Below, piece after piece: positions 62,973 through 64,000 of a stretch of DNA of 64,000 nt (its first letter is position 1; each line of letters starts with the position of its first letter). The notes beneath the pieces were generated by a model, which saw only the letters and a program-made list of their open reading frames with translations, made no database searches and was not told the origin of the DNA. Made by a program: the position numbers and the translations under genes. The DNA is from Vanilla planifolia (lineage: Eukaryota; Streptophyta; Magnoliopsida; Asparagales; Orchidaceae): NCBI GenBank assembly GCA_023846275.1, contig CM043865.1, forward strand, positions 28,191,912 to 28,255,911. Direction: 5' to 3'.

Positions 62973-64000
62973 ATAAAATAGACATTAAAATAAATAAAAG
63001 CTCCAACTACAAAACTATGTGTAATTATCAAATCCATACCAATTTCATAATCAACACTATATTTAAAAATAAAGTATAAACAAAATATAGAAACTCATCT
63101 CCAACTAAACCACTACCTACTCTCATATCTCATGTGTATAATTCTTCTCTATAGCATCAAAATCCTTTACTCTTAGTATAGTGGATGCATTACATGTGAT
63201 GAAACACTAATGAGATTCTAAATAGCTCAGTAAATAAATTATAATAGGTAATAAAAACAATGTTAAAATAAAATAGATAAAATCATGTCATAATCATAAA
63301 AAAAAACTAATAATCATATTGAAATAAGACTTAATATGAAAAAACTAATAAGTTTAATAATTCAACACAAAATATGAGCATGCACGTTCATGTATGTTTC
63401 TTTTATTTTTGGTTTTTTATTTATTATATTTCCCAGGTTTTAATTTTTTCTTTAAATCATTATCCTATAGATCTAATAACTAATAGCCATATGACCCCAG
63501 CCAACATCCAATTTAGTAAGTGGGTGTTTTAACATCGAACATACTATGCACAAAATACTTGTGAATATGTACATATAAATATAGAGTATCTTAGCCCTTG
63601 CTAAATTATACACAAAGTAATGCTATTTTCATAAATATATAAGATATCTTAGCCCTAACAATACTATGAATAATAATATTGGTGATTTATTATATCAGAT
63701 TATGTCATCTATAAGGGTATCCTAATCTTGATAATAAGGAGGTGAAGTCTCTAAGAAATATTAATTAATATATTTCTTTTTTTTATTACCAAGTAAATAT
63801 ATATATATATATATATATATCCATTATGTAATCATATACTGATAATACCTTTATTCCATGTAAAATAATTAAATATATCATGTAATGAATAAACAAGTGG
63901 ATAGTATATCGAAAAACCAAATTATATAAATATATATGCAAAAGAACCAATTTTAATTGAAATCATTTCAAACCATAAATAATGACTATTATATCTACCC
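62973..64000. other. AT-rich intergenic with (TA)n at 63797-63820
   Basis: No gene seen. A short TA microsatellite lies at 63797-63820. Confidence 0.6.

Noticed and set aside
1..64000. A coordinated gene cluster or an unusual defence, CRISPR or toxin system
   Set aside because: The four genes belong to separate housekeeping functions and are 8-12 kb or more apart; no regular spacer arrays and no linked unknown genes were seen.

Overview
The window is a piece of a flowering-plant nuclear genome. It holds four credible protein-coding genes in about 64 kb, all with plant-type gene structure (many short exons, AT-rich introns, plastid-targeted or ER enzymes). They sit in very AT-rich intergenic DNA full of decayed LTR retrotransposons, microsatellites and tandem repeats. 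The GC-rich coding sequence of the two short genes, against AT-rich surroundings, would fit a non-grass monocot or early-branching angiosperm, but I cannot fix the taxon from sequence alone.

Genes, left to right. (1) 3791-9404 (+): a 13-exon plastid monofunctional aspartate kinase, predicted 570 aa. (2) 18430-18915 (+): a 2-exon small subunit of DNA polymerase delta (POLD4 family), 131 aa. (3) 26178-26828 (+): an intronless SAM-domain protein, 216 aa. (4) 39503-35345 (-): a 12-exon serine palmitoyltransferase LCB2 subunit, 489 aa if read through. In the LCB2 gene the penultimate coding exon carries one extra base in an A5 run (35760-35764), which breaks the frame in this sequence, and the last intron uses a GC donor. 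These four genes act in unrelated pathways (Asp-family amino acids, DNA replication, unknown, sphingolipids); I see no gene cluster or operon-like logic.

Between them are retroelement fossils recognisable only by translation through stops. These are Ty3/gypsy RNase H and integrase at 1110-1902 (-); a gypsy gag fragment at 14338-14500 (+); an RNase H open frame at 28201-28704 (+); a Ty1/copia element at 31990-34160 (-); a copia-type LTR plus primer-binding site at 34421-34783 (+); gypsy pol at 51305-52370 (+); and gypsy gag plus primer-binding site at 60470-61264 (-). A tandem array of roughly 885-bp units covers about 52.8-56.65 kb; a diverged relative of its right flank lies at 540-1095. Two copies of one GC-rich dispersed repeat family lie at 11.1 kb and 57.4 kb.

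Near the right end, 61985-62972 is organelle-derived DNA. It holds a diverged 3' end of mitochondrial 18S rRNA next to inverted fragments of plastid 23S and 16S rRNA, so it is either a compound insertion or a transfer from a mitochondrial genome that already carried plastid DNA. No CRISPR array, tRNA gene or bacterial-type system was found. The most useful leads are the LCB2 frameshift, the chimeric organellar insertion and the ~885-bp array.
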